Origin: Echinarachnius parma
Lineage: Eukaryota > Echinodermata > Echinoidea > Clypeasteroida > Echinarachniidae
Direction of reading: 5' to 3'
Length of the DNA: 64,000 bases
NCBI GenBank assembly: GCA_037951105.1
Contig: JBAMJV010009155.1
Coordinates: 20,766 to 84,765 of the forward strand
Shown: piece by piece, positions 1-64,000 of the stretch
How the letters are laid out: each line of letters opens with the position of its first letter
Numbering within the stretch: the first letter of the stretch is position 1
Notes under the pieces: model-generated
Database searches by the model: none
What the model was told of the DNA's origin: nothing
The model's input: the letters and a program-made list of their open reading frames with translations, nothing else
Translations under genes and position numbers: made by a program

Positions 1-746
1 CAGATATATATTTCTATTTCTTCTCCGACATAATGACAGCAAGGCACGAAAAATACATTAATATATAAAAAAAGGAATAGAAAATGTAGAAAAGGAGCAT
101 TACACCATCATGGTGAATGTGCACAACTATATTTAGGAGCAACACCATATATAATAAATATACCAAAATATACACTATAGAGTACTTTCAAACTTCAAAA
201 TTATCCACATTGCCCCAAAATGAACACTTTTTTAATATCTTGGAAAATCAGCAAATCTAAAGATTTTAAATTGTTCAAGATATTTCATTTCAATTCATAA
301 CTGTAATAAACAATTTGCATGATGCTAAGACAGAGATGATTAGATCCTCGTGATATTATAATTATATATGACGAGAAAGCAATTAAGGAAAATCGCCTGA
401 ACGACACTAGTTGCAGATAAAGTCAATATGAAATTATTTAACTAGCACAAAAATGATTTTGGCTCTGTACTATGTATGTATTAATTTTGTAGATGGAGCA
501 CGTGTGTGTGGGGTGGGGGGGGGGGTATGTCAGAGGGGGCAGGGCCCCTACTTTGTGTCACACAGCAGGGCTACTCCCCTCAGGATCCAGTGGTCAGGGC
601 GCTGTACGGTCTTGAGGTACAGGTAAATATATATGTCAGATTTGTATGGTGCAGCTTCTTGTAGCTGACGTGGGATGTGCAAAGACTGAGATCCTTATTA
701 CCGATGGGGGGGGGGGGGGGTGGGGATATCAGAGTGGACATGGCCC
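1..746. other. 3' flank of the dynein gene; A+T-rich, no clear poly(A) signal
   Basis: Positions 1-500 hold no recognisable gene. On the minus strand this is the presumed 3' UTR and downstream flank. I could not pick a convincing AATAAA with a downstream G/U element. Positions 505-704 are a decayed copy of the last exon, listed separately. Confidence 0.5.
505..704 (-). repeat. Decayed tandem copy of the 3' half of the last exon
   Basis: The block from about 535 to 620 matches 735-825 of the last exon, including the region around the stop codon, and 640-704 matches 845-905 more weakly. The spacing is about 205 bases. It lies past the real stop, so it would be 3' UTR or untranscribed. Purine-rich G runs border both copies. 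Confidence 0.75.

Positions 747-64000
<63,254 letters not shown>

Noticed and set aside
1-746. A poly(A) signal for the dynein transcript
   Set aside because: No minus-strand AATAAA in a convincing position; only weak variants, so none is called.

Overview
This window is one strand-long piece of a large, intron-rich animal gene. Everything recognisable as coding lies on the minus strand and belongs to a single gene for an axonemal outer-arm dynein heavy chain of the DNAH5/DNAH8 class (the Chlamydomonas gamma class; in sea urchin sperm this class is called the outer-arm alpha chain). I can join 64 exons with GT-AG borders and matching phases. They run from a partial exon at the right edge (63977-64000) to the stop codon at 747-749. 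The joined frame is continuous for about 3,822 residues. Family members are about 4,600 residues long, so roughly the first 800 residues of the tail lie beyond the right edge.

Layout, 5' to 3' (right to left). 64000-50433 holds tail/stem exons, including one 9 kb intron (51552-60619). 50433-41507 holds the remaining stem and the linker. 41507-25194 holds AAA1 to AAA4, with P-loops at 41083-40905 (AAA1), about 37844/37301 (AAA2), about 33202/32360 (AAA3) and 27414-27260 (AAA4). 24202-19070 holds the end of AAA4, the coiled-coil stalk and the microtubule-binding domain. 17937-747 holds AAA5, AAA6 and the long C-terminal domain, ending in [11 protein letters not shown]. No second protein-coding gene is supported on either strand.

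Introns average about 0.8 kb and are full of repeats: several non-autonomous DNA transposon families with terminal inverted repeats, some with readable target-site duplications; tRNA-derived SINEs; large palindromes; CAT, ATTC and ATTG microsatellites; and minisatellites. Frequent tacatgta motifs, gcctccg...ggcggaggc elements, tRNA SINEs with TTATTA tails and short exons point to a marine deuterostome, most likely an echinoderm such as a sea urchin. That assignment is inference from style and was not tested.

The most unusual pattern is that about half of the exons have decayed tandem 'echoes' of one of their ends in the adjacent intron. Donor-end echoes always lie downstream of the exon and acceptor-end echoes always lie upstream. 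Each spans a single splice junction, as expected if short tandem duplications across splice junctions arise often and persist because the original junction still works. The extreme cases are four extra copies next to the AAA4 Walker B exon (26121-26745) and three next to the AAA5 exon (14655-15228).
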